DNA from: Coriobacteriaceae bacterium
GTDB lineage: Bacteria > Actinomycetota > Coriobacteriia > Coriobacteriales > UMGS124
Assembly: GCA_019420325.1 (NCBI GenBank)
Contig: JAHZHK010000015.1
Span: 1-37,953, forward strand
Direction: 5' to 3'
DNA: 37,953 bases
The translations under genes were made by a program, and so were the position numbers. Below the pieces are notes generated by a model that saw nothing but the letters and a program-made list of their open reading frames with translations, was not told the origin of the DNA and did no database searches. Below, in pieces: positions 25,656 to 33,264 of this stretch (positions are counted from its first letter, which is position 1; each line of letters starts with the position of its first letter).

Positions 25656-25723
25656 GTTTCTCTTGGCTGCTGCGGCTCCAAGAGAAACGGACGCTTTCGA
25701 TTTCTAAAGTCCGTGTTTCTTGG
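25656..25723. promoter_or_regulatory. Three-arm set of mutually exclusive inverted repeats
   Basis: GTTTCTCTTGG (25656-25666) pairs perfectly with CCAAGAGAAAC (25678-25688). The second arm, extended to CCAAGAGAAACGGAC (25678-25692), also pairs with GTCCGTGTTTCTTGG (25709-25723), with three central mismatches. It lies in the 347-bp gap between divergent LysR and flavoprotein genes. It could be a pair of LysR-binding sites on DNA or, if transcribed, alternative RNA hairpins; no T run follows. Nothing else is visible in 25508-25854. Confidence 0.55.
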
Positions 25724-25854
25724 GATGGAAGGTTTTCAAATCCTCAAGCCCGTGATGCCGGGCTGGCTTCACATCCCCTTCGTACTATGCAATCAGTCGT
25801 CGGGTCCAAGGGGGAACCGGCGCAGGTATCGTATGAGATGCGAAGGAGATTTCA

Positions 25855-27561
25855 ATGGCACTTGAGATGACCCGCCGCAATGCAATCGCTGCTGCCGCAG
25901 TCGCCGGCGTGGCAGCTGCCGGTGTTGCCGGCACCGCCCATGCCGAGACTGAGAAGCAGGCCGCCGCTGGCGTCGTGACCGCTGACGCTTCTATCGACTC
26001 GGCCACCGTCTTCGGCTTCACTTCCGAGAAGCCCGCGTTCATGACCGCTCCCGAGCCTGTTGCCGACGACCAGATTGTCGACACGGCCGAGACCGAGGTC
26101 CTCATCATCGGCGCTGGTCTGTCCGGTTGCTGCGCCGCCCGCGCCGCCGCTGAGAACGGCGCGAAGGTCATCGTCGTCGAGAAGATGGACCAGGTCTCCG
26201 AGCGTGGCGCCGGCGCCGGTACCATCAACTCCAAGCTGTCCGTCTCCTTCGAGGACGGCACCGTGACCGACATCCCCTCCGCTGAGTTCCGCTGGATGCA
26301 GACCTGCGGCAACCGCTGCAACGAGGCCCTCATCGCCCAGTACATGGCTCGCTCCGGCGAGGCTGCTGACTGGCTGTGCGAGGCTGGCGAGAAGCACCAC
26401 TGCTCCATGGGCATCTGGGACGGCTACAGCCGCAACCCGCTGCTTCCCGACGAGCCCGGCTATGTCTGCATGGGCGGCACCGACGAGAGCGACCTCACCA
26501 TCCCCGGCGGCTCCTTCGTCGCGGCCGATGTGTGCCACCTCGAGGCCATCGAGAACGGCGCCGAGTTCCGCTTCAACACCAAGGCCGAATACCTGCTGCA
26601 GGACGAGTCCGGCGCGGTGACGGGCGCCGTCGTGTCCGACGCCGACGGTTACAAGAAGATCGTCGCCTCCAAGGGCGTCGTCATCGCCACGGGCGACATC
26701 GCTGGCGACGAGGAGATGTGCAGCTACTACTGCCCTGAGGCCCTCACTGTGCCGAGCGTGTACACGCCCGTCGGAGCCAACACCGGCGACGGCCACAAGA
26801 TGATCCTGTGGGCCGGCGGCACCATGCAGTCCGCTCCCTTCCCGCCCATGCTGCACCCCCAGCGCTGGGCCGACCCCGGCTCGAACCAGCTCGAGGGCCC
26901 CTTCCTCTACGTCAACGAGAAGGGCGAGCGCTTCTTCAACGAGGGCACCTGGGTCCAGGCCCGCTCGCTGCAGATCATGAAGCACACCGCCGACGACTGC
27001 GCATGGTCCATTTTCGACTCCAGCTGGCCCGAGGACCTCATGGCCTCCTTCCCCTACGGCGGCGGCATGTTCTGGGATATGTTCCGCTACAAGGGCGAGA
27101 GCGACTACCAGACCACCATCGACTACTACACGCAGTCGCTCATCGACAACGAGGGCTACACCTACGAGAAGGCTGACACCCTCGAGGAGCTCGCTGAGAA
27201 GATCGGCGTGCCTGCCGAGCAGCTGACCGCCACGGTCGATCGCTACAACGCCCTGTGCGCCGAGGGCGTCGACGAGGACTTCTGCAAGAACCCCGCGCTG
27301 CTTTACCCCATCGACGAGCCGCCGTTCTACGCCTCCAAGGTCGGCGCGGTCCTGCTCGAGGTCGTCGGCGGCGCCAAGATCGACACCAACCTGCAGTGCC
27401 TCGACGCCGCGGGCAACCCCATCCCCGGCCTGTACGCCATCGGCAACGCCGGCGGCGACTCCTACGCCGTCGACTACCCCATCAACGTCCCCGGCAACAG
27501 CCACGGCCGCGCCCTCACCCAGGGCTACCTCGTCGGCCGCAAGCTCGCCGGCGCGGAGTAG
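25855..27561 (+). CDS. Tat-exported FAD-dependent fumarate reductase-like flavoprotein (2)
   Basis: A 568-residue exported flavoenzyme. The signal peptide has twin arginines (MTRRNAIAAAAVAG) and a likely cut at AHA-ET near residue 30. The FAD Rossmann motif GAGLSG is at 86-91, with IVVEKM as the ribose-binding strand end. The C-terminal FAD contact reads PIPGLYAIGNAGGDSY, and NSHGRALTQGYLVGR holds the conserved His/Arg region near the C-terminus. Family: FAD_binding_2, flavocytochrome c-like. No heme or FMN domain is present, so its electron donor is encoded elsewhere. Codon use is extreme for C/G in third positions, more so than flavoproteins 1 and 3, which suggests high expression. ATG 25855 follows AAGGAGAT. 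A strong terminator follows. Substrate unknown. Confidence 0.9.
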   Translation: MALEMTRRNAIAAAAVAGVAAAGVAGTAHAETEKQAAAGVVTADASIDSATVFGFTSEKPAFMTAPEPVADDQIVDTAETEVLIIGAGLSGCCAARAAAENGAKVIVVEKMDQVSERGAGAGTINSKLSVSFEDGTVTDIPSAEFRWMQTCGNRCNEALIAQYMARSGEAADWLCEAGEKHHCSMGIWDGYSRNPLLPDEPGYVCMGGTDESDLTIPGGSFVAADVCHLEAIENGAEFRFNTKAEYLLQDESGAVTGAVVSDADGYKKIVASKGVVIATGDIAGDEEMCSYYCPEALTVPSVYTPVGANTGDGHKMILWAGGTMQSAPFPPMLHPQRWADPGSNQLEGPFLYVNEKGERFFNEGTWVQARSLQIMKHTADDCAWSIFDSSWPEDLMASFPYGGGMFWDMFRYKGESDYQTTIDYYTQSLIDNEGYTYEKADTLEELAEKIGVPAEQLTATVDRYNALCAEGVDEDFCKNPALLYPIDEPPFYASKVGAVLLEVVGGAKIDTNLQCLDAAGNPIPGLYAIGNAGGDSYAVDYPINVPGNSHGRALTQGYLVGRKLAGAE

Positions 27562-27606
27562 ACCCCGCACAAGAGCCCCACTATAGAAGGCATCCCCCTG
27601 CCTGAA

Positions 27607-27656
27607 CGCCCCGCATGCGGCCGTCCCCTGACGGCCTGCATGCGGGGCGATTTTTT
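27607..27656 (+). terminator. Terminator after flavoprotein 2
   Basis: CGCCCCGCATG (27607-27617) pairs with CATGCGGGGCG (27639-27649), with an inner CCGTC/GACGG stem, then ATTTTTT. Confidence 0.92.
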
Positions 27657-27768
27657 GTGCTGAGCGCGGCTGGCGCGGCTGGACACGCAGGTCAAGGCGC
27701 TTGTTGTGCAGGCAATCGGCTGGATGTTCTGGTTCTTGCGGCTGGAGAGGGCATCCGAGTCTGGCTGA

Positions 27769-27846
27769 CGAGCCATAGGTTGAGATATACAACGTTTTCC
27801 TGGGATGGTGGCCGCAATACCGTTAAATATTTCAACCCGTGGCTCG
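27769..27846 (+). repeat. Repeat family 2, copy B (78-bp palindrome)
   Basis: The partner of 22430-22507. Terminal inverted arms CGAGCCATAGGTTGAGATAT and ATATTTCAACCCGTGGCTCG pair better than in copy A. It lies between the terminator of flavoprotein 2 and a gene fragment. Confidence 0.75.
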
Positions 27847-27912
27847 CGCGCCTGGTGCGGGTCTACGACGGGTGGGGGCTGCCGCGCGCCTGGTGCAGAC
27901 TTGCGTCGCCGC

Positions 27913-28110
27913 ATGCAGGAGCTGGAGCGCCAGAAGGGCATCCTTCACGGCCTCGTCCTCATCGCCCTCGGCATCGCCTGCGGCGCCATGTCCAGGGTCA
28001 CCGGCGGGACGGACGCGCGGGGGCCTCGTCTCCGGCATCCTGATGGGCCTGTCCGTCGGGGAGACGCTGGTTGGCACTGGGTCGTTGGGGGGCAGATGCT
28101 CGGAAAGTGA
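27913..28110 (+). pseudogene. Small two-helix membrane protein, probably frameshifted
   Basis: A plausible ~65-residue protein: MQELERQKGILHGLVLIALG then a second hydrophobic stretch (LVSGILMGLSVGETLVG) and GGQMLGK before TGA at 28108. Reading it whole requires one extra base removed in the G run near 28018-28023 and one base restored near 28085-28090. No ribosome binding site is evident. It may be a decayed gene; family not recognised. Confidence 0.35.
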
Positions 28111-28295
28111 TCGCGGGACTTGCCGCCGTGACCGGGAAGCGGGCCGCATACCTTGCCGGCCCCGGGGCGCTCCCTGGTTTGCCTATAAATACGACCTTGT
28201 CGTGTGCCCTCCTCGATGTCGTCGGCGATATTCTCCATGCATACGTTTGCTTTGGCGCAGGTCCGGCAGTCTTTCTCCGGGCAGACGCTCTGCAT
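27945..28295 (-). CDS. Possible short cysteine-rich ORF after the LuxR gene
   Basis: On the minus strand, 5 bp past the LuxR stop, an ORF opens with MQSVCPEKDCRTCAKANVC, a C-x4-C-x2-C-x5-C cluster like a metal site, then MENIADDIEEGTR. After ~60 residues it becomes proline/arginine-rich and looks non-coding, and it overlaps the fragment above. At most the first part may be real. No clear ribosome binding site. Apart from these, 27562-28300 holds the terminator and repeat only. Confidence 0.25.
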   Translation of the reverse strand: MQSVCPEKDCRTCAKANVCMENIADDIEEGTRQGRIYRQTRERPGAGKVCGPLPGHGGKSRDHFPSICPPTTQCQPASPRRTGPSGCRRRGPRASVPPVTLDMAPQAMPRAMRTRP

Positions 28296-28300
28296 GTTCG

Positions 28301-29755
28301 CTATAGCAGCCCAATGGCCTCTTGTAGTTCGCGCCTGCTATGGATTCCGAGTTTCTCGTATATGTGTCGCGAATGGCTTCTGACTGTATTATCGGAAATC
28401 ATAAGGGCTTCAGCGATGTAAGGCTTGCTGTATCCCTTGGCGATGAGAACCATAACCTCTTCTTCACGCGGGGAGAGCCCCTTCGCCGTTGCGAGAGCCA
28501 GACAGAGCTGTTCCACCTCAGCTGCGCTGTGGCTTTCAGAGACGGAATTGTTGTTGATGTCGTGAAAGACCATGCGTAGGCCCTTGGATTGGGGGTTGAT
28601 TGCCAACACCGTTGCAAGCGCCATGACAACGAGAAGGAACATCGCCGTCGAGTTGAATGGCAGCTCCGGGGTAACGGATGCAAGGAAGGTCAAACCATAA
28701 ACAGGGCATCTTCCGACATAGTATGCCAGTTCCGAGGCCGCTATGACGAGACATCCGTTGCGGATGGGGTTTTTCTTATCGTGTTGGGCGATATCAACGG
28801 CAAGGAGTGTGGCGCATGTTGAACTGAAATAGGCAACGGAGACCGTTGCAACTTGAAGGAGGGGATTTGGCCCGACGATGCCTAAAAAGGCCAGCACGAG
28901 ACACATCAAGGCGAAGGGCACCTTGATGAGGAACATGAAATCGATGGACATCTTTCGTGCCGTGACCCACCACAGCAAGAACGCCAGCCAGCCGATGACA
29001 AGGAGATTCGAGCCTATTGAAATCAGATGGCTGGGCTCCGGGCCGAAAACAAAGCTGCCGTACTTGGCTTTTAACAGAATATTTGCTGCTGAATATGCAA
29101 GCCTCATTGCTATGAGACATATAAGAGGCCCTATGATGGCGGATACGCCTTCCTGAAAAAGAGGCTCGTACGCTCGAGGTTTGGGCTGGTCACGGAAAGC
29201 CTTGAGCATTGCAAGGCCGGAGCATATAGGGGCAAGCAGTCCAATCGCTGAGCCCACGATGTCAGGCGAGCTGGACATCAGCATCACAGCTATGATAGAC
29301 GAAATGGACGAGAGGCAGATTGAACCGAATGCTCCCCGTGCGGTTAATGAGGCTAGAAGCAAAAGGCCGCCCAGCGAGAAAACGGCCTCAGAAACGCCTA
29401 TGGCGAGGAATGTCACTACGACACTCCATGCTGGCGGGTTGAACACGCCAAATACATCGATTCCCAATACGCTCACGGTTCCTACGAGAGCTGCGGGAAG
29501 AGAGAGCCTGGGCAGAATATGGCTGACTCGCGCGTCGCCGAAAGCCGCGAAGAGAAGCAAGGCCAGAGAGAGCGAGAGCGAGGGATGAACGAACCAGAAG
29601 TCTGGCAGCAGCACATAACTATGCGAATTCGTCCAAAACTGCATGATTCCAAAGGCGCCCAGAAGGGTTGTTGCCAGGATGGATGGGAACTGTGTCCCCT
29701 TGGGAACGGCTTGCAACTCGAGCACCCCCGACAATTTCAAAAAACACCAGCTCAC
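28301..29755 (-). CDS. Membrane-bound LuxR-family transcriptional regulator
   Basis: Up to 484 residues. The first ~400 contain about 12 hydrophobic segments resembling a transporter-like fold; the last ~65 are a LuxR (GerE) helix-turn-helix: LSPREEEVMVLIAKGYSKPYIAEALMISDNTVRSHSRHIYEKLGI. This architecture is a large, characteristic group in Eggerthellaceae, usually beside an exported reductase whose substrate it is presumed to sense. Here it is divergent from flavoprotein 3. The start is unsure: GTG 29755 lacks a ribosome binding site, and TATAGT, a candidate minus-strand -10 (29763-29758), sits right before it. GTG 29725 or TTG 29716 (with GGGGG before it) would shorten the protein by 10-13 residues without touching the first helix. 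Confidence 0.9.
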   Translation of the reverse strand: MSWCFLKLSGVLELQAVPKGTQFPSILATTLLGAFGIMQFWTNSHSYVLLPDFWFVHPSLSLSLALLLFAAFGDARVSHILPRLSLPAALVGTVSVLGIDVFGVFNPPAWSVVVTFLAIGVSEAVFSLGGLLLLASLTARGAFGSICLSSISSIIAVMLMSSSPDIVGSAIGLLAPICSGLAMLKAFRDQPKPRAYEPLFQEGVSAIIGPLICLIAMRLAYSAANILLKAKYGSFVFGPEPSHLISIGSNLLVIGWLAFLLWWVTARKMSIDFMFLIKVPFALMCLVLAFLGIVGPNPLLQVATVSVAYFSSTCATLLAVDIAQHDKKNPIRNGCLVIAASELAYYVGRCPVYGLTFLASVTPELPFNSTAMFLLVVMALATVLAINPQSKGLRMVFHDINNNSVSESHSAAEVEQLCLALATAKGLSPREEEVMVLIAKGYSKPYIAEALMISDNTVRSHSRHIYEKLGIHSRRELQEAIGLL

Positions 29756-29809
29756 TTACTATAGCACGATGGTGTGAACCTCCTTGCTGGAATTGAATCG
29801 GTCAAGACC

Positions 29810-29821
29810 GCACGTTCGTGC
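29810..29821. promoter_or_regulatory. 12-bp palindrome between LuxR and flavoprotein 3 genes
   Basis: GCACGTTCGTGC has 5-bp perfect arms around TT. It lies in the divergent control region and is a candidate site for the LuxR-type domain encoded alongside. It is short enough to occur by chance. Confidence 0.35.
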
Positions 29822-29919
29822 AATGGCGTAAAGCGAGGAAAAAGAGGAGAGTCGATGCCGCCAGGGGCGATAGTGGCATGGGCCACGCCGCCCAAAACTC
29901 AAAGAACAGGAGAACCGTC

Positions 29920-31482
29920 ATGGCAATCAATGCAAGCCGTAGGAACTTCATCAAGACGGCCGGCGCAGCAGCGGCGACCATAACCGCAGGGTCTTTTGGG
30001 GTTGCTAGCGCCGACGAAGCGGCTTGGGACGAAGAATTTGATGTTGTGGTTGTAGGAGCCGGCATAGCTGGTCACGCTGCCGCTATGACGGTTGCCGCCG
30101 AGGGCGAGGGAGCCACGGCTTTGTTGCTTGAAAAGTGCGAGGCACCCGCAGGGTGTTCGCCCTATTGCGCTGGCCGTTGCTTGTGGACGAACGACGCTGA
30201 GGCCATGAAGACTTATATCAAGGACATGTCCCAGGGGTGCACGCCCGACGATGTCATCGATGCGTATGCCGAAGGCATGACGTGGATTCCCGAATGGATT
30301 TATTCGTTCGGTGCGAGCGAAGCAGACTTGACTATTGTTCAACCCGGCGTAGATGGCGTCTTCGGTGCACGAGAGCCCGAACACCCCGAGTGCGAAGGCA
30401 GCTACAGCATTGGCGTTCTGTCCTTTGGCGGCAAGGGTGCGACTAACCCAGACGCGCCCATCCATTTCATGCCTTGGATGGAAGACGTTGTGGCTGGTAT
30501 GTCTGATGTTGTTGAGTATCGACCCGCGACTCCTGTTGAAAAGCTGGTCAAGGATGAGTCGGGCGCGGTCGTGGGCGTCATTGCCGGGGACAAGCGCATT
30601 AAGGCCAACAAGGGCGTCATCATGACTCTTGGTGGTTTTGAGCACAATGCCGAGATGCTTGAGTGCTATATGGGTGTGGGCGCGGCCATTTCATCCGCTG
30701 GCCTTGGCAATACGGGTGACGGCATTCTTATGTGTCAGGCCGCCGGTGCGGGTTTCTGGCACATGCACGGAGGAGCGGCTTTCTGGCTTAACGGCCGTAG
30801 TCTCGACAATTCGATTGCAATCAATTCCGACAAGCGTTTTGGTATTACCGTGGGCATTAATGGCCGCCGTTTCTATCAGGATTGGGACGCTTGCAAGGCA
30901 AACATCGAAAGCGATGGCTATGCCTACATGTCTGATGCAAAGGGACATGTTGGGTATCGCCACGGTATGACCCAGTTCGGTGGCTACTGGCGTCATCTGC
31001 CTATGCCCGACACCGCTTGGTATGTGTTTGATGCTGACGGCCTTGCCGCGGGTGCTATTCCGGCAGATGTTTCTGAAGATCCCGTGGCTGATGGCATTGC
31101 GGTGTGCGCCGATACCATTGAGGAGCTGGCCGAACTCATCGACGTGCCTGTCGAAGAGCTCAGCGCGACCGTCGCGCAATGGAATGACTCTTGCGAAAAG
31201 GGCGCGGACCTCGCCTTCTATCGTCCTGAGTCCACGCTTAATTCCGTGAAGGCTGCGCCGTTCTACGCACAACTGTGTGCTCCCATGATGCTTAACACGG
31301 ACGGTGGCCCCGTGCGCGATGCGAAGGGCAGGATCCTCGATCCCTGGGGCGAGCCGATCGTGGGCCTCTACTCTGCTGGAGAGTTCGGTTCGGTCTGGGG
31401 CAACAAGTACCAGGGCTGCGGCAATGTCGCAGAGTGCATTGTCTTCGGTCGCATTGCCGCCCAGACTGCGCTCGGTCTGTAG
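29920..31482 (+). CDS. Tat-exported FAD-dependent fumarate reductase-like flavoprotein (3)
   Basis: A 520-residue exported flavoenzyme. Tat signal SRRNFIKTAGAAAATITAG with a likely cut at ASA-DE near residue 31. The FAD Rossmann motif GAGIAG is at 46-51. The cysteine-rich EAPAGCSPYCAGRC segment follows, then the C-terminal FAD loop PIVGLYSAGEFGSVWGNKYQGCGN and the final helix FGRIAAQTAL. Same superfamily as flavoproteins 1 and 2 but shorter and distinct in the substrate domain. No heme or FMN domain. ATG 29920 follows CAGGAGAA; an upstream in-frame ORF extension is not needed. The divergent membrane LuxR gene is probably its regulator. Substrate unknown; the family covers fumarate, urocanate, cinnamate-like and drug reduction. 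Confidence 0.9.
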   Translation: MAINASRRNFIKTAGAAAATITAGSFGVASADEAAWDEEFDVVVVGAGIAGHAAAMTVAAEGEGATALLLEKCEAPAGCSPYCAGRCLWTNDAEAMKTYIKDMSQGCTPDDVIDAYAEGMTWIPEWIYSFGASEADLTIVQPGVDGVFGAREPEHPECEGSYSIGVLSFGGKGATNPDAPIHFMPWMEDVVAGMSDVVEYRPATPVEKLVKDESGAVVGVIAGDKRIKANKGVIMTLGGFEHNAEMLECYMGVGAAISSAGLGNTGDGILMCQAAGAGFWHMHGGAAFWLNGRSLDNSIAINSDKRFGITVGINGRRFYQDWDACKANIESDGYAYMSDAKGHVGYRHGMTQFGGYWRHLPMPDTAWYVFDADGLAAGAIPADVSEDPVADGIAVCADTIEELAELIDVPVEELSATVAQWNDSCEKGADLAFYRPESTLNSVKAAPFYAQLCAPMMLNTDGGPVRDAKGRILDPWGEPIVGLYSAGEFGSVWGNKYQGCGNVAECIVFGRIAAQTALGL

Positions 31483-31548
31483 GCCATAGAGCCGGTTCTG
31501 CGCCTTCGCCGATGGCGTTGCGCCCGCGTTTAGGTTAACGGAACTCAG

Positions 31549-31583
31549 GCCCCGCTTGGACCGTCTGGTTCAAGCGGGGCTTT
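31549..31583 (+). terminator. Terminator after flavoprotein 3
   Basis: GCCCCGCTTGGACC and GGTTCAAGCGGGGC form a 14-bp stem with one mismatch and a GTCT loop, followed by only TTT. Strong stem, weak T run. Confidence 0.7.
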
Positions 31584-31652
31584 GATGCTGCGGGGGCTAC
31601 TCGCTTCTGGCCCAAACATCTCAACCCCTCGCGACCGAGGCGGACCGAACCC

Positions 31653-32018
31653 CTACTTGCACGATCCCATGTCCAGGCAATCGTGGGCGGCCTTTAGGAA
31701 TATGCGCAGCTCGTCGGGTGCCCCGGGGTTGCTTACGACGCCAAACCGCATGGTCGGCCACTCAAGGGGGATGGCCGTGAGTGGCGGCACGGAGTCGGAC
31801 GCGTATCGACTTGGCACCGGAATGACTCCACCTTCCACCATCACAAGAGTGGGCAGTGCGGCGTCGAATCGCCGTCCGTCCACCTTCGCATCGGGGATTT
31901 CTTCACGCAGGGCGCGCATCAAATCTGCCACCTGCGGCGTCGTTTCGTAGACGCTCTCCCCGTTTCCTTGAGTGTCGGATTTGAAAGGCATTGTAAAGCT
32001 GCCGCGGCATCGGTTCAA
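31653..32018 (-). pseudogene. C-terminal fragment of a LysR-family regulator
   Basis: An open frame of ~120 residues whose last ~70 (FDAALPTLVMVEGGVIPVPSRYA, PLEWPTMRFGVVSNPGAPDELRIFLKAA) resemble the second lobe of a LysR effector domain. The DNA-binding domain and first lobe are absent, and no ribosome binding site is seen. It lies just downstream of, and in the same orientation as, the intact LysR gene, so it is probably the remnant of a second regulator. Nothing else is visible in 31483-32100 besides the terminator. Confidence 0.5.
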
Positions 32019-32100
32019 ACCAACGGGGATGGATGGCGCGAGATTGAGGGCGGGGAGACGCTGCCTCTAATCGGCTACTCCACGATGAGTTGGGCCCTGG

Positions 32101-33024
32101 TCACTGCTCGCGCTCTCCGTGTCTGACAACGATGTCGCGCGATTCGACGAAGGTGTCTACGAGAAAGCGAAGGCGTTCCTCGTCCTCGCGCCTGTAGATG
32201 CAGTCAAGCTCGAAGATCGCATCTTCGTCCTCAAAAGGAATGACCGCGTAACGTCCGGTGTCGCTCAAAAACTTGAGGTTACGAGTGTTGCTCGGCTGAA
32301 TGAACACCGCGTTGTCCACCGGTGTTGCCTGATGCGCCGCAAGCCTGCCCATGACGGACCGCAGCCGTGGCTTTATGCCATGGCGAATCAGATACTCCTC
32401 GATGCTGCGCCATCCATGGGCGGCATAGGGATCCACGAATTTCAATAGAACCTGGTCTTCCAGGTCTTCCGCGCGTACTTTCGAAAGCTTGGCGAAAGGA
32501 CTCTCGGTCGTCACTACGGCGCAGAAGCGGCTTCTCAGCAGCGGCACCACGGTGAGGTCGCGGGTCGCGATGTCCTCAGCACGCTCATGTCCGATCACCA
32601 GGTCGATTTGCTCGCTATCAAGAAGGGCAAGCATAGAGGCATTCTCATGGTGGTCGTATACGAGTTGGGGATGCGGTGTTTGGTCGAGAAGGGCGGTGGT
32701 GAGGGCGATGATGCTTTCAACCGATGGGTCGTACAAAACGCCGTCAATGCGAATGGGACGCTCGCGAGCAAGTAGTGCGATTTTGTCCATGGCGTACGAG
32801 TACTCGGCGAGAATCTGGGCAGCCGCACCGTAGAAAATACGGCCAGCCTCACTAAGCTCGCAGGAGTGCCTGTCCCTTAGAAACAGCGGGGCTCCCAGTT
32901 CTTGCTCCATGGCGGCCACGTGTTTGCTGAGTACGGGCTGCGACACATTGAGCTTGGCCGCGGTCTCGGTAAAGCTCAGACAACGAGCCAGCTCGATGAA
33001 CTCCTTGCAGTTCTCAATGTCCAT
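32101..33024 (-). CDS. LysR-family transcriptional regulator (2)
   Basis: A 307-residue LysR regulator with a canonical N-terminal helix-turn-helix (CLSFTETAAKLNVSQPVLSKHVAAMEQELGAPLFLRD) and a full effector domain. ATG 33024 has GGGGGGAG before it. It is transcribed away from the molybdoenzyme operon at 33265, the arrangement expected of its dedicated activator. The effector is probably the molybdoenzyme's substrate or product (inference). It shares little sequence with the LysR at 24623 outside the DNA-binding fold. Confidence 0.92.
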   Translation of the reverse strand: MDIENCKEFIELARCLSFTETAAKLNVSQPVLSKHVAAMEQELGAPLFLRDRHSCELSEAGRIFYGAAAQILAEYSYAMDKIALLARERPIRIDGVLYDPSVESIIALTTALLDQTPHPQLVYDHHENASMLALLDSEQIDLVIGHERAEDIATRDLTVVPLLRSRFCAVVTTESPFAKLSKVRAEDLEDQVLLKFVDPYAAHGWRSIEEYLIRHGIKPRLRSVMGRLAAHQATPVDNAVFIQPSNTRNLKFLSDTGRYAVIPFEDEDAIFELDCIYRREDEERLRFLVDTFVESRDIVVRHGEREQ

Positions 33025-33060
33025 GCTTCCAGACTCCCCCCAATGACAGCACTGGAATAA

Positions 33061-33118
33061 GTATATGCCCGATTAAAATAATAAAAAGGGACATACCAAC
33101 AACCAATTTGCATATGCC
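33061..33118. promoter_or_regulatory. AT-rich LysR/molybdoenzyme control region
   Basis: GTATATGCCC (33061-33070) and GGGACATAC (33088-33096) are approximately inverted, and TTGCATATGC follows at 33109-33118; ATATGCC occurs twice. A TTGACA at 33149 could be a -35 for the operon, but no good -10 stands at the usual distance. The most likely use is LysR binding. Confidence 0.4.
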
Positions 33119-33264
33119 AGCAGGCCTTTCGATAATGAAGATGCCGACTTGACACCATGAAATACCTGTTAAAGGGACAATCAGTGGCTAGCGGCAACTA
33201 TGGGGGAGCATCGCCGGCAATATAGGCGATTTTCCCGAGGGGTATCGAGAGAGGGAGGAAAGGT

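Noticed and set aside
25852..27792. A 646-codon open frame on the minus strand opposite flavoprotein 2
   Set aside because: It is the mirror of a gene with very strong GC third-position bias; its translation is low-complexity G/V/D-rich with no domain, and the plus-strand gene is unmistakable.
22430..27846. CRISPR-like repeats
   Set aside because: Only two copies of a 78-bp palindrome 5 kb apart, with no regular spacers and no cas genes.
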